This document shows positions 36,501 through 48,700 of a DNA stretch of 64,000 bases, piece by piece. Location: positions 2,705,228 to 2,769,227 of the forward strand of contig JANUWF010003367.1 in the NCBI GenBank assembly GCA_026120185.1, written 5' to 3'. Both the position numbers and the translations under genes were made by a program. How positions within the stretch are numbered: the first letter of the stretch is position 1; every line of letters begins with the position of its first letter. Below the pieces are notes generated by a model. That model saw nothing but the letters and a program-made list of their open reading frames with translations. It had not been told where the DNA came from and did no database searches. Source of the DNA: Voacanga thouarsii (lineage: Eukaryota; Streptophyta; Magnoliopsida; Gentianales; Apocynaceae).

Positions 36501-36730
36501 AAATTGTTTGAATGTTGATTTTCAAAATTATTGAGTTCCAACTTCTTTCGAGATTTAGAATTCACGTCGTATAACCTTTAATTTTACAAATAATGAGTTA
36601 CACATTTGCTCATTTTGTTAATGATAAATGACAGTAATGGAATTGGGGAGCGGAGATAACGTTTGTCGCTACCAAAAGTTTCATAAAATTCTTATTTTTT
36701 AAAAAAAGAAAATTTAAGATTTTTTAATTT
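33591..36730. other. AT-rich gene-free stretch
   Basis: No gene is supported. It includes a degenerate two-copy tandem repeat at 35013-35325, listed separately, and poly-A/T tracts. Confidence 0.5.
35013..35325. repeat. Degenerate two-copy tandem repeat
   Basis: ACGTTATTTTTTC... at about 35020 recurs as ACGTATTATTTTTC at about 35178. The match continues as AATATT-CAACC / AATATTGAACC, TAATATAATCCAAA / AGAATATTCCAAA and TACTTGAT...GTTTTCTTA. The period is about 160-165 bp. Confidence 0.55.
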
Positions 36731-36732
36731 TT

Positions 36733-37345
36733 AATTTTTTTTTTTTCGCTGAATTGGATAATTTATTAACAAGAAAAATAAGTTATATAAATGGACCAAA
36801 TGGTCTATAGTAACAGAATAGAATCACACCTCTAACTCTAAGTGGATAAAGTATAACACACAAAGAAACAAAATAAATACACGCCAATGGCCATTCGAAG
36901 TGCCACAACCAATCTTGACAAGAAGGTATAAGCAAAGATCCTAACTTCCCACTGGATATCTTGAGCAACAGGCCAAAAAACCCTGGGCAAAGCAACGGTC
37001 TTGAGATTTGCCTGGGAATCGGAGGAAGGCTAGGAGAAGGGCCCAAACAAATGATGGATTTGAAGAAGGGGAGCTACACAAATACCATGGTAAGAAAAGT
37101 TAGAGTAGAGAGAGAAGCCAATGGGAGTGACGGTTTTTGTAGACAAAAGAAGAAGTGAAAATCCAAAGGGAAAGCAGCAAAAGGACAAAGCTTAACCAAG
37201 ATTCAAGCACCAACAAAACCTATGTTTGGATATGGCCTAACAGTGGAAAACACAGTGAAGAAGACAATGAAAAGTGGAGAGAAAAGGGGGGAGAAAGAGT
37301 GAGAAAAAAGGGGAGAAATTATTTAAAAAAACATTTTTAATATAA
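36733..37345 (-). mobile_element. Possible retroposon 3' end with poly-A tail
   Basis: Read on the minus strand, a moderately GC-rich stretch ends in TTAATAAATTATCCAATTC followed by GCG and a run of 12 A (36731-36750 region). An 87-codon open frame at 37046-36783 is rich in hydrophobic residues. The composition differs sharply from the AT-rich flanks. It could be the 3' end of a LINE or a processed transcript. No target duplication was found and no protein family is recognised. Confidence 0.3.
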
Positions 37346-37428
37346 AAATATTATTATATATATATTTAATAAAAAATTATATAAATATACTTTTCGTCCT
37401 CAACTTTTCCTTTTTAAAATTATAATAT

Positions 37429-37824
37429 TGTTATGAATATATTAAATTAGTGAAAGGTCCACTAATTAGTGGAGGTTCCACTAATTATGAATTTATGTGA
37501 ATTATTAGAGAAGATTTTTATAAATGTCTACCATTTAGTAAAGACACCACTAATTAAGATTAGGGGAAGATGATGTATGCTATGATGTATTCCACTAATT
37601 AGAGCTCTATAAATAGAGTTATTCTCTAAATTTGTGATACACCTTTATTTTGTGAAAGAAAGATTAGTAAAAGAAAGATTAGAGAAAATTGTGAGAGAAA
37701 AGAAAGAGAGAAATTCTTGTGCAAAGATTAGTGTGTAGTGTAAATATTTTATTCTAACACTCTTGTGCAAAGATTAGTGTGTAGTGTGAAGATTTTATTC
37801 TAACACTACTTAAATTTTATAACA
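37429..37824 (+). repeat. 5' LTR of copia element 3
   Basis: 396 bp, ends TG...CA. It has a 20-bp local duplication around CACTAATTAGTGGAGGTTC that the 3' LTR lacks. Near its end is a 46-bp tandem pair (37715-37760, 37761-37806). A TATAAATA box lies near 37609-37617. Confidence 0.93.
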
Positions 37825-37842
37825 CGTTATCAGCACGAGTCT
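37825..37842 (+). other. Primer binding site of copia element 3
   Basis: CGTTATCAGCACGAGTCT directly follows the LTR. This motif is found at the same place in many plant copia elements. I do not assign the tRNA. Confidence 0.7.
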
Positions 37843-37888
37843 CTGCCGTTATTAAAGCCAGAAGACAGGTACGCATTTATTAATCTCT

Positions 37889-38550
37889 ATGGTTAACCTT
37901 GCTAAACTCAAATTTGTAACCCTTGATATTTCTGAAAAAAAATTATATGTCATTAGTTCTCAATACAGAAATACATCTAAATATTGAAAAGAAATATTGG
38001 ACCACCTGAAGATGGTCGTACTACCAAATGTACGGTATGAATGATTGCACCTGAAGTTGTAAGATTTAAAAACCATGAACTCCGCGATGTATAAAATTAC
38101 ATTTCAGTTAAAATTATGCGGAAAAAAAGTTACTGATGAAGATATCTTGGAGAAGACATTTTCCACTTTTCATACCTCGAATATTGTCATGCAGTAACAA
38201 TATCGAGAAAAAGGGTATCCAAAGTTGACAGATTTAATATGAGCTATTATTGAGAAATCATGAAGCCAGATGAACTGACTCAACAGCACTCCCAAAAGTG
38301 AATGTTGTTAACTCAAGCAGAAGCCATCGTTATAATCGTAATTGTGGCAGTGACCGTAGTTATAGTCATGGACACACTCGATATTTCCCTTATCACAGAG
38401 AAATACTGGCTACCTGATGTGGAACAGAAAGGATAATAAGGGAAAAAGATATGTCCAGTAATAAAAGGATATTTCCAATAATAATACGCATCAAATTGTT
38501 GAGATGTTACATTCGGATGTTAATATACTACATTACTATTAACAGTTCCA
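37889..38550 (+). pseudogene. Degenerate gag fragment of copia element 3
   Basis: It opens MVNLAKLKFVTLDISEKKLY, a typical gag start of this copia lineage, then breaks up with stops and frameshifts. The last resemblance to gag ends near 38550, next to a 10-A run. The zinc knuckle and protease are not found. Confidence 0.8.
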
Positions 38551-38590
38551 AAAAAAAAATCATAAGTCACTTTTATTTCCTTCATTCATC

Positions 38591-39888
38591 TCATTGGTGT
38601 TCACGTGAACTTGATGATGCATACTTGTAATTGTTCTTTTTCAATATAGCTAATAAATCTCGGGTGAATGTTTGTAGTTGTTTTGTTTCCATGTTTACAT
38701 TAGAGAAAGACAAACAATTAGGAATTATGGACTTCAGCTCCTCTTCTTCCGCATCCTTCTCATTTTCCTTCCCCTTTGAGCCAGCATCTAAACTAGCAGT
38801 AGAATTAGCCGTGAAGTTACTGTGAAATGAGTTTTGGGATTTTATGATCCCCTTAAGTTTATTATACTTAAGTTTCTCATTATATTTGGCCTTGAAGTAT
38901 GCTTGTCTCCATTTCTGTGTTTGGTCCTCCAACTGCGTATCAGGACTTTCTTCCACCAACTGCTTTTCACATTCCAATATCTCAATGGCTTCTTTCAACT
39001 TCGTTTCAGCCATATGTCCTCCTTCTTCTTTATTTTGCATCTCCTGTAAATCGAAGTGATATCATCGGTTATTTACTTATAAATCTTTCATAGTTTCATA
39101 CTTGCAAATTATAAGTGTGTGTGTGTGAGAGAACCTGAACATTCTGGATTAGGGTCTCCAAGCTCATCAACTTCCTGTGAGGCCATCGACGAATTCCTAA
39201 CTCCATACATCTGTTCTTGAGACTGGTTAAGCCAATATTCAATTCTTTGGCCGTGCTCTTGATTGGTAGGTAAAAATACTGCAAAATGGTTTCTCTTGAT
39301 AGAGTCTGGGAGTTATTGTCATTCTTCTCTCTCTGCCTCTTAATCCTCTTCTTCTCTATAGGAATTTCGTCTGAAATAATATCTTGAATTTCGATATTAT
39401 TCATGTCATAAATCCTCACTCCAAATTCGTTACCAAAATCACTCATTATTTCGCCTAAAAAAGAAAATAATATCAATAAAGATAATACCATTCAAAATCC
39501 ATGTTTGAATATATGATAACCTGGAATCATATTCTGGCCAAAATCTATTAGAGAGTATAAAGGATCATGCACAAGCATATCCTCATTCAGAGGAATAGCA
39601 TCAAAAGCAGTCTCTTGCATAGGCAGATCAAATTGGTCCCAAGCAGTATATTCACTGATTTACATCAAAACAAACCAAAAAATAGTTTAATTTCATTGTC
39701 AAGTACACTAAAAACAAATGGAAACCCTCAAAGGTATCTCACCTAAAATTAGGAAAGGAAAACATATCAAAATCTTCTGCATTAGAATTAGGAGGAAGCG
39801 ATTGGTTTGGAAAGAAAAATACATCAAAATCTGCTGCAGAAACCAAGTCAAACTTTGATCATGTCTCAAATGAATTATGAGTCTCCAT
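38591..39888 (-). CDS. RKD: RKD-type RWP-RK transcription factor gene nested antisense in a copia element
   Basis: Minus-strand exons 39888-39743, 39654-39521, 39454-39135 and 39043-38591 join in frame at GT-AG sites to 350 codons. Residues 145-196 are a full RWP-RK domain (SRETILQYFYLPIKSTAKEL to GIRRWPHRKLMSLETLI). An acidic N-terminal half precedes it and a lysine/glutamate-rich, coiled-coil-like tail follows. RKD proteins bind DNA and act in egg-cell and gametophyte identity in plants. Codon 10 of the first exon (39861-39859) is TGA, so either the copy is a pseudogene or translation starts downstream, e.g. at Met42 giving about 309 residues; a different first exon is also possible. A TATAT microsatellite lies about 65 bp upstream. 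Only about 300 bp separate the start from resumed pol sequence. Confidence 0.85.
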
Positions 39889-39948
39889 ATCTGCTTTGTG
39901 ATTTTGTTTTTTATGTTTACTAATGACTGATGACTGAGATATATATCA

Positions 39949-39951
<3 letters not shown>

Positions 39952-39994
<43 letters not shown>
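39952..39994. repeat. (TA)n microsatellite upstream of the RKD gene
   Basis: A run of TA dinucleotides with two interruptions lies in the presumed RKD promoter or 5' leader. Confidence 0.9.
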
Positions 39995-40189
39995 GAAGAA
40001 GAAGAAGTAGATGGTAGGTAGAGGGTCGAAAGAGAAGAAAAGACAAGAGAGGAAGAGGAAAAGTCGGTACCGAGAAGAGTGAAAAAAAAAAGATTTCTAT
40101 AATAGATTTCTTGGCATTTCCTATTTGTCATCATGTTCTTACATTTCCTTTTCTTTTTCATTATTCTCTTGTGAAATCATTATTCACTA

Positions 40190-42283
40190 AATTAGGGAGA
40201 GAACAGAAATAGTATAAGAAATATCTTGATTGGACAACATCATAAATTATCTTGATCCGCGTACAAACGCGTGTGAATTTGAAGTTCAACAGTATAATGC
40301 ATTTGTAAAGCATTGCAAATCAAATGTCAGACGCTTTTATTGACTCCAGAAGAGTAACAAAATCGCATATTCCAACTATAGATGCTCCTATTCAACTTGA
40401 AGTTCCAACAAAACAAAAGATTATACCTATAGCTGCTAAGCCAAAAACACGCTAGAAGTGTAGCCAACCTCTTGGTTCTAAAGATAAAAATCCTCGAAAG
40501 AAAAGAGGATTAAATGTTCCAGATGTTCATATTGATGACAAATAACCAGAAGTTAATGAAAGTAATATTGAAATTTCTATCAATTATACCACTTCCGATA
40601 GAAGTTGGAATCGGATAAAAACAATTATTGATAATAGGTTTGCATACAATATATCTCTTGATGTTATACAGGATAGTGATGATCCTGAACCAATATCAGT
40701 TGATGAATGTCGGCAAAGAAAAGATTGGCTACAATGGAAAGATGCGATTCAATCAGAGTTAAATGCACTGACACAACGTGAAGTCTTCGGACTTGCATTC
40801 CGAACACCAGAAGATGTAAAACCTATTGGCTACTAATGGATATTTGTGCGAAACCGCAATGAAAATAATGAAATCGTACTATATAAAGCACGGTTAGTAG
40901 TCTAAGATTTTTCACAAAGACCAGGTATTAATTATAATAAAACTTATTTTCCTATTGTTGATGCTATTACACTCCGATATATTATCAGTTTGGTAATACA
41001 TAAAAAGATATATATGCGCCTATTAGATGTTGTCACTGGTTACTTGTATGAAAATTTAGAAAATAATGTTTACATGAAAATCCCCGAAGGATTTCATATG
41101 TCTGCAGCATATAAATACTATCCTCGTAAAAATTACTCTATCAAATTATAGAAATCATTATATGGCCTGAAGCTATCTGAGCGCATATGGTTCAATCATC
41201 TTAGTGAATAGTGATTGAAAGCGGGATTTAAAAAATGACTAGATATGTCCATGTATTTTTATTAAGAAATCTGATTCTAAATTTGTGATATTAGATATAT
41301 ATGTTGATGATATTAATCTTATTGGAACTCCTGAAGAGCTCCAAGAAACAATGGATTATTCGACATCAAGGATGATCGTAAAATTACACTTTGCCTTAAT
41401 TTATAAATTGAATATTTGGAAAGTAGAACATTTATTCAATATATACAATAAAAGTTCTAAAAAGATTTGACATGGATAAAGCATATCCATTGAGTATTCC
41501 AATGATCGTCCGGTCATTAGATGTGAATAAAGATCTTTTCCAACCTCAAGAAGAGGATGAAGAATTTCTTGGTCCTAAAGTACCATATCTCAGTGCTATT
41601 GGTGCATTGATGTATCTTGCTAACAATACACGATCTGATATTGCTTTTGTCGTCAATTTATTAGCAATATTTAGTTCTTCACCAATACGACGACATTGGA
41701 ATGAAATTAAACAAGTCCTTGGATATCTCCAAGGTACAATTGATCTCGGATTATTTTATTCAAATAAAACCAGCCCAATATTGATAAGTTATGCAGATGC
41801 TGGTTATTTATCTGATCCACATAAAGCACGTTCTCAAACGGGCTATCTATTTACATGTGAAAATACTGCTATATTATGGCGCTCTACAAAACAATTTATA
41901 ACAGCTACTTCTTCAAATCATGCTGAAATTATAGCCATTCATGAAGCAAGTCGAGAATGTGTATGGTTAAGATCCATGATTCATTATATCCGAGAAAGTT
42001 GTGGATTATCATCGATCAAAGATATTCCAACTCCTCTTTATGAAAACAATACAGCTTGCATAGCTCAATTACGAGGAGGATATATTAAAGGAGATCGGAC
42101 ACAACATAGGTCACCAAACTCTAGAAGAAAAGTGAAATTGATGTGCTACAAATTCGATCATGTGACAACCTCGCAGATATTTTCACGAAGACTTTACCGA
42201 CTGCAACATTTGAGAAGTTGAGATATAAAATCGGTATGCGTCGGTTTAAAGATTTAAATGAGTCATCTTATCAGGAGGAGTAA
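40190..42283 (+). pseudogene. Degenerate pol fragment of copia element 3
   Basis: Copia pol resumes at the integrase C-terminal region (DPRTNACEFEV, then DSRRVTKSHIP). Reverse transcriptase follows (KDAIQSELNAL, YKARLVV, IYVDDINLIG near 41301), then RNase H (SYADAGYLSDPHKARSQTG, NNTACIAQLRGGYIKGDRT). Stops near 40453, 40543, 40836 and later, and frameshifts, inactivate it. Confidence 0.9.
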
Positions 42284-42409
42284 TAAATAGACATATAGAA
42301 TAATATACTCTTTTTTCTTTACTAGATTTTTTTTTTCCATTGAGTTTTTATCTAGTAAGATTTTAACGAGGCATATTCTTTATGTAATGGATGAACATCC
42401 AAGGGGGAG

Positions 42410-42785
42410 TGTTATGAATATATTAAATTAGTGAAAGGTTCACTAATTATGGATTTATGTGAATTATTAGAGAAGATTTTATAAATGTCCACCATTTAGT
42501 GGAGACACTACTAATTAAGATTAGTAGAAGATGATGTATGCCATGATGTATTTCAGTAATTAGAACTCTATAAATAGAGCTATTCTCTAAGTTTGTAATA
42601 CACCATTATTTTGTGAAAGAAATATTAGTGAAAGAAAGATTAGAGAAAATTGTGAAAGAAAAGAAAGAGAGAAATTCTTGTGTAAAGATTAGTGTGTAGT
42701 GTGAATATTTTATTCTAACACTCTTGTACAAAAATTAGTGTGTAGTGTGAAGATTTTATTTTAACACTACCCAAATTTTATAACA
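42410..42785 (+). repeat. 3' LTR of copia element 3
   Basis: 376 bp, preceded by the purine tract AAGGGGGAG and followed by the AATAT target duplication. It carries the same 46-bp tandem pair as the 5' LTR (42676-42721, 42722-42767). Confidence 0.93.
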
Positions 42786-42790
42786 AATAT

Positions 42791-45700
42791 GTCTTTCTAT
42801 TCTTTTCTTTCCTATGGTATTACTCCTCGACTTATTCTAATTGGCATCGGTATATGAGTGATGGTTCCTAAAATAATTTTCTTTATTGAGAACTAGTGAA
42901 TATATTGTAGACGTCTAATCTATGATTTAGGGTTAGGCATATAACGTTGAAATGGATGCATGCTGCTCCACCTCACCGACCTAGTGCAAAAGGAAGCCAA
43001 TGGGTCCCAAAAGTGGTTGTTTTGGGGGGCAATAATCCAGATAAGAACTAATCCCAAAATCCAAAGATCCCTATAATACATAATAGTACAAAGCTAGTGG
43101 ATAGATAGAGAGATAGTCATCCATCTTTCTTTCACCATCTGCCAATGTTAGTGTGTCAATTCCAATTGTTTGCCTTGCAAGAAAATGTCACCAAAATGTA
43201 ATTACATAGAAACTAGAAATTAACAAATTTATGATTTATTAAGCATTTACTGGGCAGTTTTTTATGATTATTTGAATTTTATACGCAATAGAGTAAAAAT
43301 GTATCAGTCTTATAAAGTGATTCATATATTTATAAAGAGTTTTTAATTGTTTTTGTAATTATATATATTTTTTTGGTTAAATTGATTCATGTTACGATAC
43401 TTTCCTCATTTCAACATATTTTTTTACTTTTTAAGACTTTTTTTATTTCAAATTACCTATCATTTATGAAATCAATGATGTATTTATCCTTTGTTTCTAA
43501 TTATACCTTTATTATTTATATTTTACTAAACCACAATATTAATTAATTTTAAAACTTCAAAATAATTTTATAATTTTATTCTTTTTTTTCTAAAAACTTT
43601 ATAAACGTTAAACTTTCTTAATATGTATAATCTGTATATAATAACAACAACAACAATAAATATTTTAAAACGAAAAAAGATAATATCTAAAAGACAAATA
43701 CTTTAATAATTTGTTCATAAATACCCGATCAATTATAATCTTATCCTTTTCAAGTCACAAACAAGAAAGTGATACCTATGGTAATGGTAGTCTAGTTCTC
43801 GAGTGGCAAATAATGCAAATGGTGAAATAAAACAAAAAAGAAAAGAAAACAGTGATGAAAAATGATGTCCAACTTTGGCCTCTCGTTTTTTGAGTAATAA
43901 ATGGCCATGCAATGTGACAAGCCACAGTATGGCCCTTTTGCGAGTTGCAAAAACCTGTCCAGCAAACACAAGTGCCAAATAATGAAAAACAAAGTAATAT
44001 CAAGCTTAGAAAATGGCCACACATCTCCAGCAAATCCCCATTTCTCATCCAAAGGACTCAGGAATGGGCAAAGAAGATTGCTGCCCTTCAAAGGATGTTG
44101 ACTGGGGGATATTAGTTAGTACTGTTTTCTTTGTGATACCCCGTACACACACACCTATGAATGTGGATACAATTAGTTTCGTACATTCGAGACTTGCAGT
44201 CCATGTCCATGTATATTAATAAAGAAATCAAAATAATCGTGTAATTTATATTTTATATAAGTTTTAAATTTTTTAATGTGTATGTATATTTTTTAACGCG
44301 ATTTACTTAACATAAAAGGGACTAATATATTTTCTTTAAGAATTAAGAATGTATGTGATAATGTGTAAAAGTATTTCCTCCTTACCGATTTGTGAATTGA
44401 AAAAATACTTTGAATTAAGTAGTTGGATTGTGGTAAACCATTTGTTTATTTAGAAGGAAAAATTTTATTTTGTCGTCTAAATTTTAGCCAAATTCATTTA
44501 CAGAATTAGTCGTGTTGGTTTCAAAGTTTTTTTTAAAAAATTATTTCTTTTGGAAGAATTAAGATTTTTTAAAGAAAAATTTGTATAAACTTACTTTCCA
44601 ACACCTAAAATATTTTTAAAATTATAACAATTCTCTACCATTTTATTTCCTCTGATTTTGCTCCACTAATTAATAATCAAAGTCTTTTGACTTTGTCCCT
44701 TGCCAAATCCCATTTTGCCATTTAAATTTCACTTTGAATCTTCTAATTGAAATCTCAAGTTTCAATTTGTTTCATTTTACCACCTTTATTAATATTTTCA
44801 TCAAATGTTGATTAATTTGTGTTAATTTTGATTACTTTTAGTTAACCTTTTAATAAGTTGGCTCAAATTTCTATCAAATATTAACCAATTTCTGTTAATT
44901 TTGACACCTTTTTGTTAAAGTTTTTTTAATGGATTGACTAATAGCTAAATGGACAGAAATAACAAAGTGTAACAAATTAAAAGTTAGAATGTCAATTAGA
45001 GTTGAAGTAAAATTTAAATGACAATGTGAAATTTGTATTACATATTTTAGATAATAAAATGATTTTTTTTAAGCATGAATTATGATTTTCTCGAGTTGAT
45101 ATATATTGAAAGAATAAGTAAAAATCGTGTGAAAAAATGGTAAAGAAACAATGAGAAATATCATAAAGATCGGCCAACTTTTGATTTTTGGTTTTATTAT
45201 CTAGATTTGAGGTCCACAGTGGAAGGTGATTGATCAATGTGGACTGAGTTATATAGGCATAACAACCCAATCTTGTTTCAGAATAAATATGTGCGTTTGT
45301 TGCTACATTTATTCCCAATGGGTTCTGCCCCTTCAAGAAAAGCCATAAAGGTTTCCCACGTATAATAATAGGAACAATTTTGTGGCACAAAAAACTTAGA
45401 TTTCGTATATTCTATCTGATTAAAGTGCAATCTTTTATGTCTATGGTATCATAATAAAGTGCAACATCTTATGTTTATCGCGATCCCAGTCAAATAATTA
45501 TTGGAAGCAGTAGTTCCATAACACACGACGTAATAATATAATATGAATCTATAGATAACGATATTTTCGTAAAGTTTCGAGTTTGTTTTTGATTATGTAT
45601 TATAATTTTCACGATCAAATTATTAGAAGTAGTAATATGGCTCAAGATCTTTTAATACACTTTCTATAACATTCTCTAATACACCATTAAAAATGCAATA

Positions 45701-48700
45701 CGTGTTTACATATTTATCTAATTCTTATTTAATACTTGGTGAATATCTAATATACGTATTTATTAATTTACAGAATTAAGTAAATATTTATTAAATTAGT
45801 AAACACGTATTACGTTTTTAGTAGATATTAGAGAGTGTTGCAAAAAATGTATTAAAATATCCGAAACGACAAAAATAAATTTAGGAGTTGAGAATGTCGT
45901 TCACCTTTTAACATTTCTTGAAATCTTAAATTTTCTTTTAAAAAAATTAAAATTTTAATATTTCATAAACTCAGAATATGACCTTATAAACTCAAAATGT
46001 GATGATCCCGCTTAAATAATTATTGGAAGAATATTTGACTTGTATCTATAAACTCGAATTGCGATTTTTTTTTTTTTTTATAATACTTTATAGAAGACGA
46101 TGTCTTTGTGAAGTCATAAATTCAGTTCCCAAACTCTGCTTTGCTACATATCTATGTGAGGTTTCAGTGGAAGGATTGTGGAGATACTGTTACTCTTTTA
46201 GAGCTTATTGCCATTGTTTACGGAAGTTTCAACTTTCTCCTTGAATTAGGACCGAGTTTGCTACTTATAAATCTTTACTATATGCCTTTCCAAAGGAGTA
46301 CTTGCCCTCGAGAACTCCTTTTCTTTAACCAATAAAATGGGGTGATCTGCAATAAATTGACAAGACATATACTTGAAGCATGGTTGGTTAGCAATAAACA
46401 GGGCTGACACGATGCTAACGAAATCAATAGGAAGGGAATTGGAAGGCAGGGCTTCCCTCCACTCCACATGCTGTCCCTACTTTAAGAGCATTTTCCCATC
46501 GTGGTTTCTCACTATAACCATAGCTCTCCGACTTTAACTTTGTTGGTGGAAAGGGTGCCATGGCATCCAATGCCATGCATTCTACAACCCCTTGTGAAGG
46601 ATTGAAATGAACCATGCCGTAGTTTTATCTCGTCCCTTTTTCTAACCACGATCACCTTGGATATATGAGTCCAAAGATTCTAAATCGTTCGTTAAGATTT
46701 TACAACTCCTTTCGAGATTTTTTCCTACACAAGCACATTCGATTTGATACGAGACAAAAGATTTTATATTATATAATTTTTATATTTGTTGTTATTAAAA
46801 TCATGCACGAGTTAAATTTCTATTAAATTATTTGAATTTGATAATAATTCAACATTTTTTAGTTTAATTTTAGATTCAAATGTTGTTATTATTTAAATAT
46901 TCAAGTATTCGAAGATGGAGATAGAGGAAAGGGGATGGCCTCCATCTCCCCAATACTTTTAAAAAATTTTATTTTTTATCTTAATAAAATTAAAAATTTA
47001 AAAAAAGTTCCCTTTAAATTTTATAGTTCATTCTTAAAAATTTTTGAATTATCTTTTTAATATAATTTGTTTCTTCCCTTCCAACTCTAAATTTGTAATT
47101 CCGTCTTTACAAATATTGAACTCAAAAATTTTCATATATATTTATTAATCTAAACTCGAATTTTAATTTAAAATTTAAATCAAACTCAAACATGGAGCTG
47201 AATTGGACTGGAAGTGATTATAACCCTAATCATAATCAATTAGACAATTACAAGATTATTATGAGTTCCAATTATCCTCGGCAAATGAAAGAGGTGATGA
47301 TCATGAGATAGACTTGTCAATTGTCATCGTCAAAATAAACAGGTCCCTGAGTGAATGGAAACTCCAAAGAACGGCAAAGATGCTACCTTTTTATATATAT
47401 GTGGATGTTAAAAGCTAGTGTTTATTACAGTTATATATTCCACTGTTTATTTACAGCTTTCTTTTTGAAGATTTCAACAGGTAAAATCATGTCCACGCTC
47501 CTCCCCTCCACCAAAAGCTATAAAGTTTTGGGTACTTTGATGGTTCAATTTTTTAATCATAATTTGTCTGATATGGAGCTAATGAAATTGCAGGGACTTC
47601 CCTCTTTGTCACTGCTACTTGTTCTCTCAATCACTAGCCTTTTTTTTTTGGGGGGCACATTTCTGTACTGTGTAATTTTTAGCCAGTAGACTTTTAGATG
47701 TTCTATGTGTCTTGGGGGGGTTTGGGCGAGGTCTGCAGGACTTTTTGTAGTTGAAGCAGATAGATGCAAATAAATTACTTATTTTGTTATTAAATTATTA
47801 TTACTTATAAAAAATTCACATATAGTAAGAAAATTCTAATAACAAATGATAAAAATATTTGAAAAATAATAAATTCATTATTATGACGATTCTGATATTT
47901 AAGTTTTTTTTTAACAAAACAATAATACAGATGATTTATATTATTATTTTAAAAGAATAATTGTCAAATGATATTTTTTTAAAAATAATTTTTAGGTATA
48001 TAAGAGTGCGGGGTATGAATCGAGTTCGAAATATTTTGCTTGATTAAAAAATTAATATAATCAATTGAGTTAACCTTTTTAAATACTTTTAAAGATGATA
48101 TTTGATTTCCAACCCCCCACCTTTTAAATACTTTTAAAGGCGACATTTTATTTTTGCGAACTATTATTCACTAAGCATTAATTTGCTCTTTCCTCTTGTA
48201 TTAAATATATGTAGTTGTACTATTACATTTTGCTTCTCTTTTTTTTTTTTTATTTTACAAAAATCATAAGATAGATTTGTCTAAAACAAAATTACAAAAT
48301 AACTTTTTATAATAAATTTGTTGAGTATTTGATTGATAATTCAAGAGAATTTATTAATTTTAAAGCATATATGGAATTAGAGGAGGCGGAAGGTAGCGTT
48401 CAACCTAAAAAAATTAAAATTTTATATTTTTATTAAAACTTAAAAAAATTAAAAATTATCTTTAAATTCTATCTTTTACCTATTTTCTCTCGTTTTTTAA
48501 ATTATAATATTTTTTATATAATTGACTCAATTAATTCTAAATTTCTAACTTTATCTCTTATTAATTTATAATATATATATAGATAAATAATTTTATCCCT
48601 AGTTTCATCACTATTCAAAAAATAATTTTACATGAGCGTGCATTAATTAATATCAGACAATCATTGACATAAGTTAAAAATATTATTGGAGGCCATTAAA

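Larger units (their letters stand above)
37429..42785 (+). mobile_element. Ty1/copia LTR element with an RKD gene in place of its middle
   Basis: The LTRs (37429-37824, 396 bp; 42410-42785, 376 bp) both begin TGTTATGAATATATT and end TTTTATAACA. They are flanked by the 5-bp target duplication AATAT (37424-37428 and 42786-42790). A gag start follows the 5' LTR and a pol end precedes the 3' LTR. The gag C terminus, protease and most of the integrase are missing. In their place lies an antisense RWP-RK gene (about 38560-40185). By eye the LTRs differ at 25-30 positions, about 7 percent, besides one 20-bp indel. Confidence 0.93.

Noticed and set aside
43733..44101. Overlapping hydrophobic open frames on both strands
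   Set aside because: Several frames are open at once with no motif, which fits chance in a less AT-rich island.
46424..46615. 63-codon minus-strand open frame
   Set aside because: Plausible composition but no recognisable family, and other frames of the same stretch are also open.
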